Positions 43,641-52,467 of a stretch of DNA of 64,000 nt are shown one piece after another (within the stretch, counting starts at the first letter, position 1; each line of letters starts with the position of its first letter). Where the stretch lies: assembly GCF_002850745.1 (NCBI RefSeq), contig NZ_KZ559469.1:373846-437845 (forward strand), read 5' to 3'. Source of the DNA: Nonomuraea indica (GTDB lineage: Bacteria; Actinomycetota; Actinomycetes; Streptosporangiales; Streptosporangiaceae). The notes under the pieces were generated by a model that was not told where the DNA came from, searched no databases, and worked only from the letters and a program-made list of their open reading frames with translations. The translations under genes and the position numbers were made by a program.

Positions 43641-44492
43641 TCAGCGGCGGTAGCCGGCCATCCGCTCCAGCCGGGCCACCCGCTCGGAGGTGGGCGGGTG
43701 CGTCGAGAACAGCCGGCCGAAGCCGGAGCCGCTGAACGGGTTGGCGATCATCATGTGGGAGGCGGAGGTGAGCCGGCTGTTCTCCGGGAGGGGCAGCTGC
43801 CGGGCACCCATCTCGATCTTGCGGAGGGCCGAGGCCAGCGCGAGGGGGTCGCCGGTCAGCCGGGCCCCCGACTCGTCGGCCTGGTGTTCGCGCGCCCGGG
43901 AGACGGCCAGCTGGATCACGCCGGCCGCGACCGGGCCGAGCACCATCATGAGCAGCGCGCCCAGGAAGCCGGGCCCCTCGTCGTCGTCGGAGCCGCCGAA
44001 GAACACCGCCACGTAGCTGAGCCAGGTGATCATCGTGGCGAGCGCGCCGGCGACGGAGGAGATGAGGATGTCGCGGTTGTGGACGTGCGACAGCTCGTGG
44101 CCGATCACGCCGCGCAGCTCCCGCTCGTCGAGCAGCCTGGTCAGCCCGTAGGTGACGCAGACGGCGGCCCTGCGCGGGCTGCGGCCGGTGGCGAACGCGT
44201 TGGGCTGCGCGGTCGGCGACACGTAGAGCCTCGGCATCGGCTGCCGGGCCTGCGTGGACAGCTCACGGACGATCTTGTAGAGGACGGGGTGCTCGACCTC
44301 GCTCACCGGCCGGGCCCGCATGGCCGACAGCGCGATCCGGTCGGAGAGGAAGTAGGCGGCGCCGTTGCCCACCACGGCGAGCACCAGCGCGATCGCCAGG
44401 CCGGTGCCGCCGCCCAGCCACGCGCCCGCCGTGACGATCAACGCCGACATTCCGCCCAGCAGGGCGGCGGTGCGCAGACCGTTGTGGTGCAT
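43641..44492 (-). CDS. htpX: HtpX-type membrane zinc metalloprotease
   Basis: 283 residues, ATG at 44492. M48 family protease that degrades misfolded membrane proteins. Two N-terminal helices (TAALLGGMSALIVTAGAWL; LAIALVLAVVGNGAAYFL), conserved [33 protein letters not shown] (H132, E133, H136) and third ligand in [16 protein letters not shown]; two further helices after the HELSH ([39 protein letters not shown]). An old second copy lies decayed at 32471-33320 within the island. It sits downstream of the kinase/regulator pair on the same strand, 108 bases from the kinase stop. Confidence 0.95.
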   Translation of the reverse strand: MHHNGLRTAALLGGMSALIVTAGAWLGGGTGLAIALVLAVVGNGAAYFLSDRIALSAMRARPVSEVEHPVLYKIVRELSTQARQPMPRLYVSPTAQPNAFATGRSPRRAAVCVTYGLTRLLDERELRGVIGHELSHVHNRDILISSVAGALATMITWLSYVAVFFGGSDDDEGPGFLGALLMMVLGPVAAGVIQLAVSRAREHQADESGARLTGDPLALASALRKIEMGARQLPLPENSRLTSASHMMIANPFSGSGFGRLFSTHPPTSERVARLERMAGYRR

Positions 44493-44599
44493 GGTGCACC
44501 CCCTTTCGTGAAGCGGGGTCACCTCGTCCAACGACTGTCGCCCGGTCCATCGTTCCCCGGCGGTGGCGTCCGTCGCCGCCGGGCGACGAACGTCGCAGG

Positions 44600-46099
44600 T
44601 CAGCGGGCTTCGGCAGCGGGCAGACGGATGTGGACCGTGGTGCCGGAGCCGGGCCGGGAGTCGAGCGTGGCCCGGCCGCCGGCCCCCTCGACCGTGCCGC
44701 GGGCGGTGCACAGGCCGAGGCCGGTGCCGCGTTCCCTGGTGGTGAAGAACGGATCGAAGGCGCGTTCGGCCACCTCGGCGGGCATGCCGTGGCCGGTGTC
44801 GGAGACGGTGAGCCGGGCCCCGCCGTCGCCGCGGGCCGTCTCGACGGTCAGCCGGCCGCCGTCCGGCATCGCGGCGAGCGCGTTGACCAGGACGTTGATG
44901 AGGACGTGCTCCAGCCCGGTCCGGTCGATGCCGACGGCGGGCAGGCCCCCGGCCAGCCGGGTGACGACCTCGACATCGCCGGCGAGGGTGGGGCGCAGCA
45001 GGTCGATCGTCTCCTCCACGACCGCGTTCAGGTCGGTCTCGGGGGCGGGTCCGGCGCCGGCCGCCCCCGGCGGGTGCGCGTCCCCGGAGGCCAGCAGGCG
45101 GCGCGCGAGAGCTTCGCCTCGCTCGGCCGCCTGCTGGATCCGTTCGACACCGGCGCGGCCGGGAGCGTCCTCCGGCAGCGCGTCGAGGGCCAGCTCGGCG
45201 TTGCCGAGGATCACGCCGAGAAGGTTGTTGACGTCGTGCGCCAGGCCGCCGGCCAGCCGGCCGAGGGACTCCAGCCGTTCGGCCTGGCGCAGCCGCCGTT
45301 CGAGCCGCTCGCGCTCGCGCTGGGCCCGCACCTGGGCGGTGACGTCGCGCAGCACGCCCTCGACCGCGAGCAGCCGGCCGTCGTCGTCGCGGATGCCCGT
45401 CGCCCGCTGCTCCGTCCAGACGGTCGCGCCGTCCGGCCCGCGCCAGCGGAGCAGGAGCGGCTCGCCGCGGGGCGAGCGCCACGACCGTTCGAGCCTGTCG
45501 CGGTCGGCGGGATGCACCAGGCCGAGCAGGCGGCGGGGGTCGCCGCTCAGGTCCTCCGGCGCGTACCCGAGGATCGCGGCGGCGGCCGGGCTGACATGTT
45601 CCACCCGCGTCCGCGGCGCCAGCCGGAGGCGGAAGATGATGTCGGGGGCGTTCTCGGCGTAGAGCCGCAGCCGCTGCTCGCTCTCCCGCAGCGCGTCCTG
45701 CGCCTGCCGCCGCTGGTGGCGGCACTCCGCCTCGTGCAGTTCCCGCCGCACGACGGGGGCCAGCCGGGAGAGCCGGTTCTTGCTGACGAAGTCGCGGGCG
45801 CCGGCCCGCATGAGCGCCGCCGCGCGCTCGTCGCCGACCTGCCCGGAGACCAGGATGAACGGGATGTCGGGCGCCGTGTCGTGGAGCAGCCGGAGCACGT
45901 CGTGCGCGGTGAGGGACGGCATCCGGTAGTCGGAGAAGACGATGTCCGGCGGGCGCTGCCGCAACGCCGCCGCCACCGACTCGGCGTCCTCCACCCGCTC
46001 GTGGGTCGCCGCCACCCCGTCGCGCAGCAGGCGGGCGACGATCCGCAGCGCGTCGTCGTCGTCCGCCTCGCACAGCAGGATGTGAATCGGCACGATCAT
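44600..46099 (-). CDS. Hybrid histidine kinase: receiver-PAS-kinase
   Basis: 499 residues, ATG at 46099, five bases after the regulator stop. Order of domains: N-terminal receiver (IHILLCEADDDDALRIV; phospho-acceptor Asp in PDIVFSDYRMP, about 1-125), PAS with PAC (ENAPDIIFRLRLAP...VEGVLRDVTAQVRA, about 150-265), HisKA with phospho-His in LAGGLAHDVNNLLGVILGNAEL, and HATPase (LINVLVNALAAMPDGG, SDTGHGMPAEVAERAFDPFFTTRERGTGLGLCTARG). No membrane segment, so it is a cytoplasmic sensor. The receiver at the N-terminus resembles response regulators that end in a kinase. It probably phosphorylates the OmpR protein encoded just upstream. Confidence 0.94.
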   Translation of the reverse strand: MIVPIHILLCEADDDDALRIVARLLRDGVAATHERVEDAESVAAALRQRPPDIVFSDYRMPSLTAHDVLRLLHDTAPDIPFILVSGQVGDERAAALMRAGARDFVSKNRLSRLAPVVRRELHEAECRHQRRQAQDALRESEQRLRLYAENAPDIIFRLRLAPRTRVEHVSPAAAAILGYAPEDLSGDPRRLLGLVHPADRDRLERSWRSPRGEPLLLRWRGPDGATVWTEQRATGIRDDDGRLLAVEGVLRDVTAQVRAQRERERLERRLRQAERLESLGRLAGGLAHDVNNLLGVILGNAELALDALPEDAPGRAGVERIQQAAERGEALARRLLASGDAHPPGAAGAGPAPETDLNAVVEETIDLLRPTLAGDVEVVTRLAGGLPAVGIDRTGLEHVLINVLVNALAAMPDGGRLTVETARGDGGARLTVSDTGHGMPAEVAERAFDPFFTTRERGTGLGLCTARGTVEGAGGRATLDSRPGSGTTVHIRLPAAEAR

Positions 46100-46104
46100 G
46101 TCGG

Positions 46105-46806
46105 TCAGCCTCCGAACCGGTAGCCCACGCCGTGCACCGTGCGCACCCAGTGGCCGGAGCGGGCGTCGTCGCCCAGCTTGCGCCGCAGGTTGGCGACATG
46201 GACGTCGATCACGTGCGCGTTGCCGGGCCAGTCGGTGTGCCAGATCATCCGGGTCAGCGTCTCGCGCGCCCACACCCGCCTGGGGTTGGAGGCGAGCAGC
46301 ACGAGCAGGTCGAACTCGATCCGGGTCAGCGGCACGGGCCGGCCCGCCAGGTGCACCTCGCGGCTCTCCTCGTCCACGACCAGGTCACCGAACGTCAGGA
46401 GCCGCGGCCGGTCGCCGGTCCCCCTCAGCTCGAAACGGCGGGGTCGCCGGAACATGGCGGCGACCCGTGCCCGCAGCTCGCGCGGCGAGAACGGCTTGGT
46501 CATGTAGTCGTCGGCGCCCACTTCCAGGCCGATGAGGCGGTCGGCCTCCTCCGTACGGCCCGACAGCATGATCACGTACGCGCTCGTCATGCCGCGCAAC
46601 CGGCGGCACACCTCGATGCCGTCCATGTCGGGCAGCATGAGGTCGAGCGTGACCAGGTCGGGACGGCTCTCGGCCACCATGTCGAGCCCCCCGGCGCCGG
46701 TGGCCGCCTCCGCGACGTCGAATCCCGCCATCCGCAGGACCTCGCACAGCAGCCGGCGCACCTCCGCGGCGTCCTCGATGACCAGCGCCCGCGGCCGTTC
46801 CACCAC
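46105..46806 (-). CDS. OmpR/PhoB-type response regulator
   Basis: 233 residues, ATG at 46806. Receiver domain with acidic pair (VIEDAAEV), phospho-acceptor D55 in VTLDLMLPDMDG, conserved Ser in VIMLSGRT and Lys in YMTKPFSPREL. The C-terminal winged helix is complete: LTFGDLVVDEESREVHLAGRPVPLTRIEFDLLVLLASNPRRVWARETLTRMIW...VIDVHVANLRRKLGD...WVRTVHGVGYRF. Encoded immediately upstream of the kinase. Targets unknown; the htpX gene downstream in the same direction is a candidate. Confidence 0.95.
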   Translation of the reverse strand: MVERPRALVIEDAAEVRRLLCEVLRMAGFDVAEAATGAGGLDMVAESRPDLVTLDLMLPDMDGIEVCRRLRGMTSAYVIMLSGRTEEADRLIGLEVGADDYMTKPFSPRELRARVAAMFRRPRRFELRGTGDRPRLLTFGDLVVDEESREVHLAGRPVPLTRIEFDLLVLLASNPRRVWARETLTRMIWHTDWPGNAHVIDVHVANLRRKLGDDARSGHWVRTVHGVGYRFGG

Positions 46807-46918
46807 GCCATCACCTCACGTCGACCCCCGATCGTCAGCGCCCCATCATCAACAGCCCGGACAGCGGCGCGGTCACACGACCGTGACGCTGGCGATGTCT
46901 CCCCGTTCCAGGCGTCAC

Positions 46919-47596
46919 CTACCGCCGCACGGTGCCGCGAAACCGCTGGATGGCCCCCGTGACGTGCAGATCCGTGAAGTCGGTCGTCGCGTCCTCGTTG
47001 TAGAGCCCGGCGTGGCCGCCCCGGTAGGGCCGTTCCCGGTCCCGGAACCGGACCAGATGACGGCCGTCCACTCCCGCCGTGATCACGTCGCCCACCTGGT
47101 GGACCTCGATCGCATGCCACGCGCCGATGTCGAAGGACCCCTCCCCCGTGGCGAGATAACGCTGGTTGCCCGGGTAACCGGGAGTCACCTTGCCGAGCTC
47201 CCAGCCGTTCGGTTTGGGCACCAGGTAGTAGAAGTGGTTGTCGTCGGTGTAGTGCCACACGACCCAGGCGACCTCCCACGGGTTCGGCGCGGGGCGCCGG
47301 AGCTGCTGCAGGGTCCTGGCCCGGACGCGGATCCGGACGTCCGCGTAGCGGCCGGTGGTCAGGGCCAGCGCCGCGTGCGTCTCGGCCGGGGCGCGGGCCT
47401 GCCTCGGCGACAGCCGCCACACCCATCGGCCGCCGTCCTGGTACGTGCACGCCCTGCCGTACCCGTCGTACTCGAGGAACAGGCCCGCCCTGACCGTGCC
47501 CTCCGTCCATGGGGCGCACGGGGCGGCCCGGACCGGCGCGTCCGGGAGGGCGAGCAGCGCGGCGGCGGCGAGCGCGCGGGGCAAGGCCGCTCTCAT
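46919..47596 (-). CDS. Secreted LamG/concanavalin-like fold protein
   Basis: 225 residues, ATG at 47596 overlapping the GT2 stop (ATGA). Signal peptide MRAALPRALAAAALLALPDAPVRAA. The mature part is a jelly-roll like the DUF1080/3-keto-disaccharide hydrolase group: VRAGLFLEYDGYG, DVRIRVRARTLQQLR, WEVAWVVWHYTDDNHFYYLVPKPNGWELGKV, IEVHQVGDVITAGVDGRHLVRFRDRERPYRGGHAGLYNEDATTDFTDLHV. Catalytic residues not evident; it may bind or trim an exported polysaccharide. Last gene of the wecB-to-GT2 operon. Confidence 0.85.
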   Translation of the reverse strand: MRAALPRALAAAALLALPDAPVRAAPCAPWTEGTVRAGLFLEYDGYGRACTYQDGGRWVWRLSPRQARAPAETHAALALTTGRYADVRIRVRARTLQQLRRPAPNPWEVAWVVWHYTDDNHFYYLVPKPNGWELGKVTPGYPGNQRYLATGEGSFDIGAWHAIEVHQVGDVITAGVDGRHLVRFRDRERPYRGGHAGLYNEDATTDFTDLHVTGAIQRFRGTVRR

Positions 47597-48837
47597 GCCG
47601 GCCCCGGCGACGGGTCGGCGAGCCGTTCGGTCTTCAGCCAGGCCCGCCGGCCGCGCGCCGCGCGCCACAGCCCCCGCCAGGCCGCCACCAGCCACACCAG
47701 GTTGTAGACGATGAACAGGTGGCCGTACCCGAGCCCGCGCACCCAGCCCATGTCGCCGCCGGCCCGCGCGTAGAGCGGGCCGAGCAGGAAGGCCGCGCCG
47801 AACGTCAGCACGTACCACGACACGATCGGCACCGGCTGGAAGAGCTGCTCGCGCGCCACGGACGAGAACGTCACCCCCACCAGCGACGCGACCAGGGAAA
47901 GGGTCATGAACGAGCCGACGAAGATGAGCAACGGGCTGAGGAGGACGTTCAGCAGGTCGACCGCGACCCGGCCGGACGCCCGGCCGACCACCGGCGGCAC
48001 CAGCCGCAGCGCCTGCAGGTGCCCCTGGAACCAGCGTGAGCGCTGCCGCACCAGCGCGCGCAGGCCGACGAGCCCCTGCTGGTGGACGGTCGCGTCGGGG
48101 ACGCAGGCGGTGCGCCAGCCGGACAGCACCATCCGCACGCCCAGGTCGAGGTCCTCGGTCAGGCTCCGCGACCACGGGGCGTCGCCCAGGTCGAGCAGCG
48201 CGCTGAGCCGCATCACCTGGCCGTTGCCGCCGAGTCCCGCCGACCCGATGCGGCTGCGGGTGCGCTGGAAGACCCGCGTGTAGACAACGAACTCCATGTC
48301 CTGCATCCGCGTGAGCAGGCTCTGCGTCCGGTTGCCGATGCGCACGCCCATCTGCACGGCGCCGACCCGGGGATCGGCGAAGTACGGCAGCACCTTGTCG
48401 AGGCTGCCCGCGTCGAGACGGCCGTCGGCGTCCATGAGACACACCAGGACCCGGTCGGCCGAGCGGCGGAACGCGGGCCGGCTCTCCAGCAGGTGGCGCA
48501 TGGCGTGGTTGAGCGCGTGGCCCTTGCCCTGGCGGGCGTCCGGCGGCTCGCGCCTGAGGAGGCGCACGCGCGGATCGGCGAGCCGGCGGACCGCGTCGGC
48601 GGTGCCGTCGTCGGACCCGTCGTCGACGACCAGGACCGGGCCGTCCGGCAGGTGGCGCAGCGTGGCGGCGATGACCCGCTCCTCGTTCAGGCAGGGCACC
48701 ACGAAGACGACGGTGAAGCCGTCCCCGCCGCCCGTGGGGTGTTCCGTGCTGCCCGCCGACTCCAGGTACATCCCGAGCGTGTAGGTGAAGACCATCAGGA
48801 CGGCCGACACGGCGCACACGATCAGAACGGTGGTCAT
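47593..48837 (-). CDS. Membrane glycosyltransferase family 2
   Basis: 414 residues, ATG at 48837. N-terminal helix, then a GT-A catalytic domain: VFVVPCLNEERVIAATL, VLVVDDGSDDGT, VLVCLMDADGRLD (metal-binding DAD), SLTEDLDLGVRM (catalytic ED) and QRSRWFQGHL (QxxRW motif of processive enzymes). Three to four C-terminal helices follow (LLNVLLSPLLIFVGSFMTLSLVASL and others). It is cellulose/chitin/HAS-synthase-like, probably building and exporting a polysaccharide. Flanked by an overlapping small membrane protein gene upstream and a secreted jelly-roll protein downstream. Sugar donor is not readable; the adjacent UDP-GlcNAc epimerase suggests an amino sugar. Confidence 0.93.
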   Translation of the reverse strand: MTTVLIVCAVSAVLMVFTYTLGMYLESAGSTEHPTGGGDGFTVVFVVPCLNEERVIAATLRHLPDGPVLVVDDGSDDGTADAVRRLADPRVRLLRREPPDARQGKGHALNHAMRHLLESRPAFRRSADRVLVCLMDADGRLDAGSLDKVLPYFADPRVGAVQMGVRIGNRTQSLLTRMQDMEFVVYTRVFQRTRSRIGSAGLGGNGQVMRLSALLDLGDAPWSRSLTEDLDLGVRMVLSGWRTACVPDATVHQQGLVGLRALVRQRSRWFQGHLQALRLVPPVVGRASGRVAVDLLNVLLSPLLIFVGSFMTLSLVASLVGVTFSSVAREQLFQPVPIVSWYVLTFGAAFLLGPLYARAGGDMGWVRGLGYGHLFIVYNLVWLVAAWRGLWRAARGRRAWLKTERLADPSPGPA

Positions 48838-48995
48838 CGGGGCCTCCGGTGGGCGGCGAACAGGAGCACGACGACGGCGAGGACGTACAGCACCCACAGC
48901 AGGCCGGCGACGGCGAGCGCGAGCCTGGCCACGCCGAACGCCAGGCCACCGGCGTCCACGGCCTGCGTGACGAGCGGGATCGTGCCTGGGGTCAT
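48834..48995 (-). CDS. Small single-pass membrane protein
   Basis: 53 residues, ATG at 48995, stop overlapping the GT2 start (CGATGACC). Sequence MTPGTIPLVTQAVDAGG, then one long helix LAFGVARLALAVAGLLWVLYVLAVVVLLFAA and a basic tail HRRPR. Short length, tight coupling and a strong helix suggest a subunit or partner of the glycosyltransferase. No family recognised. Confidence 0.72.
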   Translation of the reverse strand: MTPGTIPLVTQAVDAGGLAFGVARLALAVAGLLWVLYVLAVVVLLFAAHRRPR

Positions 48996-49063
48996 GGTGC
49001 TTCGGCCTCCTCCTTGCTCCTTGCGGGCTCTCCTCGGCCTGTCACACGGCTCTCACCGGCGCC

Positions 49064-50866
49064 TCACAGCTCGCAGGGGGCCACGAAGCGGTAGCCCATC
49101 GCCCGCATCCGGTTCACGACAGTCTCCAGTTGCTCGGTGCCGAGGAAGGGGTGGTAGAAGAAGCTCGCGACGTTGTCGCGCACGACGAGCTGCGAGCGGG
49201 CATGTGCCAGGATCGCCTCCGTCGTGCCCTCGTCGGGGCCGGCCGGCCGCAGCTCGACCATGCCGAGGGTCTCCGGGATCACGACGCTGCCGTAGACGTC
49301 GCGGATCACGTACGGGGCGAGATGCTCGTCCATGTACGGCGAGACGGGCGAGCGGCCCTCCCAGCCGGGCATGAAGTACGAGCCGCGGTCGTAGCGGGCG
49401 GCGAACCGCCGGGCGATGACGCGGTAGTCGGTGGGCGAGGCCGCGTAGTGCGGCGTCTCGAAGACGCGCGGCACGGGCAGGCGGGCCGCCCGGATCTCGG
49501 CGACCGCGGCGTCGAGGCGGCGTTCCATCCAGGAGGCCGAGTCGCCGGGGACGGGCCCGTCGTAGACGAGCCGCCGCCGCGCGTCGAAATGCGTGCGGAA
49601 GAACTCGAAGTCGTGACCCGTCTCCCCGTTGGTGGGGTTGGGCGGGCCGTCCGACTGGTGGGTGTAGCCGTGCAGGATCATCGTGCCGCCGCGGTCCAGC
49701 AGGTGGACCAGCGCCCGGACCAGCTCCGGCCGGTCCCGCAGGCGGATCGTGGCGCGCTCCGGGCCGTCGGGGAGCGGGCCGCGGTAGACGGGGATGACTC
49801 CGAAGCTGAACGGGACGCCGAGCCCGGCCAGCGTGTCGCCCGCCGCGCGGACGGCGTCGGGGTCCGACTGGGGGCCGATGTCCTCCAGGCGGACCAGCGC
49901 CCGGTGGCGGACCGGCGTGCCGGGGGCGAGCAGGTCGAACAGCAGGTCGGCCGTCGCCAGGAAGCGGTCGTCGTCAGTGTCGGCGTTGACCGCGACCTCG
50001 GCGAGGTAGGTCAGGTTCGCGGACCTGACGGCCCACGCGCGTGTCCGGCCGTCGTCCGTGACCGCCGTGGCCAGCGCCCGGGCGCGCCGGGGGTCGAGGA
50101 TCGTGAACGTGGCGACCGGGCCCTGGGCGGAGGTGCGGCTCAGCAGGGCCCCCTTGTAGCGGATGCCGGTGACGCCGTCCAGCCCCTGGCCTGTCACGCG
50201 GGCCTGGTTCACGGGTGGCTGCCCCAGGGTCTGGCGGGGGGCCAGGCCCGCGCCGTCCCAGCGCCAGCCGTACCGGTGCGCGAAGTCGTCCGCCGTGGTC
50301 AGCGTGCCGATGTTGCCGCCCATCCACAGGACGGGGCGCCGGCCGGCCAGCACGTCGCCGCGCAGGCCGGCGGGGAGCCGCTGCGCGGCCGAGGTACCCA
50401 GGTACACCAGGGCCCGGTGGCGGTCCAGCAGGCCGGACCGGTAGGCGCTCGTCCGGATGACGTGGACCGGGCCGAAGTGCGACACCAGGTTGGCGGCACG
50501 GGTCGCGTGCACCTGGAAGGCGGCCCGGCCGTCCGCGTCGTCGACGGCGACCAGCGTCGTGTCACCGGAACCATCCTGGTCCTCAGAGCGGTCCCGCCCG
50601 TCCTGACCGCCCTGCACGTTCTGGCCGTTCTGACCGGCACTGTCGTCGTATGCGGTCTCCAGACCCGTCGTGTGCCCGGCGGGCGTCCTGGGGCCGCTCG
50701 TACTGCACTCCGGCCAGGAGCGCGGCGCGGGCAACGTCGCCGGCTCCTTACGGGAGAAGATCCCCAGGCTCGCCCCCGAGACGACGAGGGCGCTCAGCAG
50801 CAGAGCCAGCAACCACCTCAACCCGGCGTGCTGCCGGATCCCGCGCCCCCGCCCGTCGCTCGTCAC
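49064..50866 (-). CDS. DUF2334 polysaccharide deacetylase-like protein
   Basis: 600 residues; GTG at 50866 overlaps the wecB stop (GTGA), better than the longer open frame. N-terminal membrane anchor (LRWLLALLLSALVVSGASLGIFS), a disordered linker rich in GQNGQ/DGRDRSEDQDG, an alpha/beta region (LVYLGTSAAQRLPAGLRGDVLAGRRPVLWMGGNIG), then the DUF2334 NodB-like barrel: RLEDIGPQSDP with the metal Asp, TMILHGYTHQSDG with metal His, VPRVFETPHYAASPTDY. Probably an outward-facing deacetylase or hydrolase acting on the amino-sugar polymer made by the GT2. Confidence 0.9.
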   Translation of the reverse strand: MTSDGRGRGIRQHAGLRWLLALLLSALVVSGASLGIFSRKEPATLPAPRSWPECSTSGPRTPAGHTTGLETAYDDSAGQNGQNVQGGQDGRDRSEDQDGSGDTTLVAVDDADGRAAFQVHATRAANLVSHFGPVHVIRTSAYRSGLLDRHRALVYLGTSAAQRLPAGLRGDVLAGRRPVLWMGGNIGTLTTADDFAHRYGWRWDGAGLAPRQTLGQPPVNQARVTGQGLDGVTGIRYKGALLSRTSAQGPVATFTILDPRRARALATAVTDDGRTRAWAVRSANLTYLAEVAVNADTDDDRFLATADLLFDLLAPGTPVRHRALVRLEDIGPQSDPDAVRAAGDTLAGLGVPFSFGVIPVYRGPLPDGPERATIRLRDRPELVRALVHLLDRGGTMILHGYTHQSDGPPNPTNGETGHDFEFFRTHFDARRRLVYDGPVPGDSASWMERRLDAAVAEIRAARLPVPRVFETPHYAASPTDYRVIARRFAARYDRGSYFMPGWEGRSPVSPYMDEHLAPYVIRDVYGSVVIPETLGMVELRPAGPDEGTTEAILAHARSQLVVRDNVASFFYHPFLGTEQLETVVNRMRAMGYRFVAPCEL

Positions 50867-52254
50867 CGCCTCGCGCCTCCCGGCGGCCGCCCGTCGTCGC
50901 CCCCGCGGGAAGCCTCGTCCCACACGGCCGGAACGGTGATCTTCCCGTCCTGCCGGAGACGCACGCGACCCTGCTCGGGCACCAACCTGTCCCGGCCGGA
51001 GGACTCCTCCCGCCGAGGGAGCGCGCCGCCCTCGTCGCGGAGACCCACCCGCTCACCGCGAACGGCGTCCTCCCCGGACAGCGGACGGAACGGCGCAGGG
51101 CGCGGCCCGAGTCCGAAGAGATGCGCCAGCGCCGCCAGCACCCGCTCGGTGGCCCGCCCGTCGCCGTACGGATTACGGGCCCCTGCCATCCGCCGGTACG
51201 CCTCCGGGGAGCGCAGCAGGCCGCTCACTTCCGCGACGATGCCGTCCTCGTCGGTGCCCACCAGCCGCGCGGCGCCGGCGCGCACCGCCTCGGGCCGTTC
51301 TGTGGTGTCGCGCATCACGAGCACGGGTTTGCCGAGGCTCGGCGCCTCCTCCTGGATGCCGCCGCTGTCGGTCAGGACGAGGTACGAGCGGCGCAGCAGG
51401 CGGGCGAAGTCGCCGTAGTGCAGCGGCTCGGTGACCGTGATGTTCGGGTGCCTGGCGAACTGCGGGAGCAACGTCCGCCGGACCAGCGGGTTGGGATGCA
51501 CGGGGACCACGATGTGCACGTCCCGTTCCTGAGCCGCCAGCCGGGACAGCGCCCGCCCGATGCTCTCCATCCCACGCCCCCAGGACTCCCTGCGGTGCGC
51601 GGTGACCACGATCACGCGCCGGCCGTCCCGTTCGAGCGAGGCCAGCCGCGGATCGCGGTAGCCCCGGGCCGTCCGGCTGCTCCACAGCAGGGCGTCGATC
51701 ACCGTGTTGCCGGTGACGACGATCGCGTCGCCGGGCACCCCCTCGCGGACGAGATTGCCCGCGCTGCCGGGGGTCGGCGCCAGGTGCAGGGTGGTGATCC
51801 GGCTGGTGAGGCTGCGGTTCGCCTCCTCGGGGAACGGCGAGAACAGGTCACCGCTGCGCAGCCCCGCCTCCAGATGCACGACCGGCACCCGCCGGTAGAA
51901 GGCCGCGAGCGCGCCCGCCAGCGTGGTCGTCGTGTCCCCCTGCACGACGACCACGTCGGGACGGCACTCGGCCAGCACGGTGTCGAGCCCTGCGACCGCC
52001 CGGCTCGTCAGCTCGGCGAGTGTCTGCCCGGGCCGCATGAGTTCCAGGTCGGCGTCGGGCTTGACGCCGAACATCTCGTGGACCTGGTCGAGCAGCTCGC
52101 GGTGCTGCCCCGTGACGACCACGACCGGCTCGAAGGCCGCCGCCTCCGCGAGCCCGGTCACCAGAGGCGCCACCTTGATCGCCTCCGGCCGGGTGCCGTA
52201 GACCACCATGACGCGACGCACGCCTACCCCCGTACGCCCGATACCGTCGCCCAT
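50863..52254 (-). CDS. wecB: UDP-N-acetylglucosamine 2-epimerase (non-hydrolysing) with C-terminal extension
   Basis: 463 residues, start at 52254. It interconverts UDP-GlcNAc and UDP-ManNAc. GT-B fold with all family blocks: VVYGTRPEAIKVAPL, VTGQHRELLDQV, VVVQGDTTTTLAGALAAFYRRVPVVHLEAGLRSGD, PFPEEANRSLTSRI, GNTVIDALLW, VTAHRRESWGRGME, PVHPNPLVRR, LTDSGGIQEEAPSLGKPVLVMRDTTERPEAV. The core ends near residue 385; the remaining 78 residues are charged and disordered, which is unusual. First gene of the operon to the DUF2334, small membrane protein, GT2 and LamG-like genes. Confidence 0.95.
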   Translation of the reverse strand: MGDGIGRTGVGVRRVMVVYGTRPEAIKVAPLVTGLAEAAAFEPVVVVTGQHRELLDQVHEMFGVKPDADLELMRPGQTLAELTSRAVAGLDTVLAECRPDVVVVQGDTTTTLAGALAAFYRRVPVVHLEAGLRSGDLFSPFPEEANRSLTSRITTLHLAPTPGSAGNLVREGVPGDAIVVTGNTVIDALLWSSRTARGYRDPRLASLERDGRRVIVVTAHRRESWGRGMESIGRALSRLAAQERDVHIVVPVHPNPLVRRTLLPQFARHPNITVTEPLHYGDFARLLRRSYLVLTDSGGIQEEAPSLGKPVLVMRDTTERPEAVRAGAARLVGTDEDGIVAEVSGLLRSPEAYRRMAGARNPYGDGRATERVLAALAHLFGLGPRPAPFRPLSGEDAVRGERVGLRDEGGALPRREESSGRDRLVPEQGRVRLRQDGKITVPAVWDEASRGGDDGRPPGGARR

Positions 52255-52467
52255 GTCCGCAGTACGCCCGTCCCCGCAAAGATGATGGAAGACCGCATAA
52301 GACGAGATTTCGCACCGAATTGTTCAGCAATCCTCAACAGGCCCTCAGCACTGCCTCAGCATTCGCCGCCCGGCTCGGCGCAGTGCGTGCGAGGAGGCGC
52401 AGATCCGCACGCCGCCGCACGGGCACCTGGGCGTCCAGGGGACAGGAACCCCCGCGGCGGGCACCCG

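Noticed and set aside
43500..46123. Plus-strand frames opposite htpX and the histidine kinase
   Set aside because: Shadows of strongly conserved minus-strand genes.
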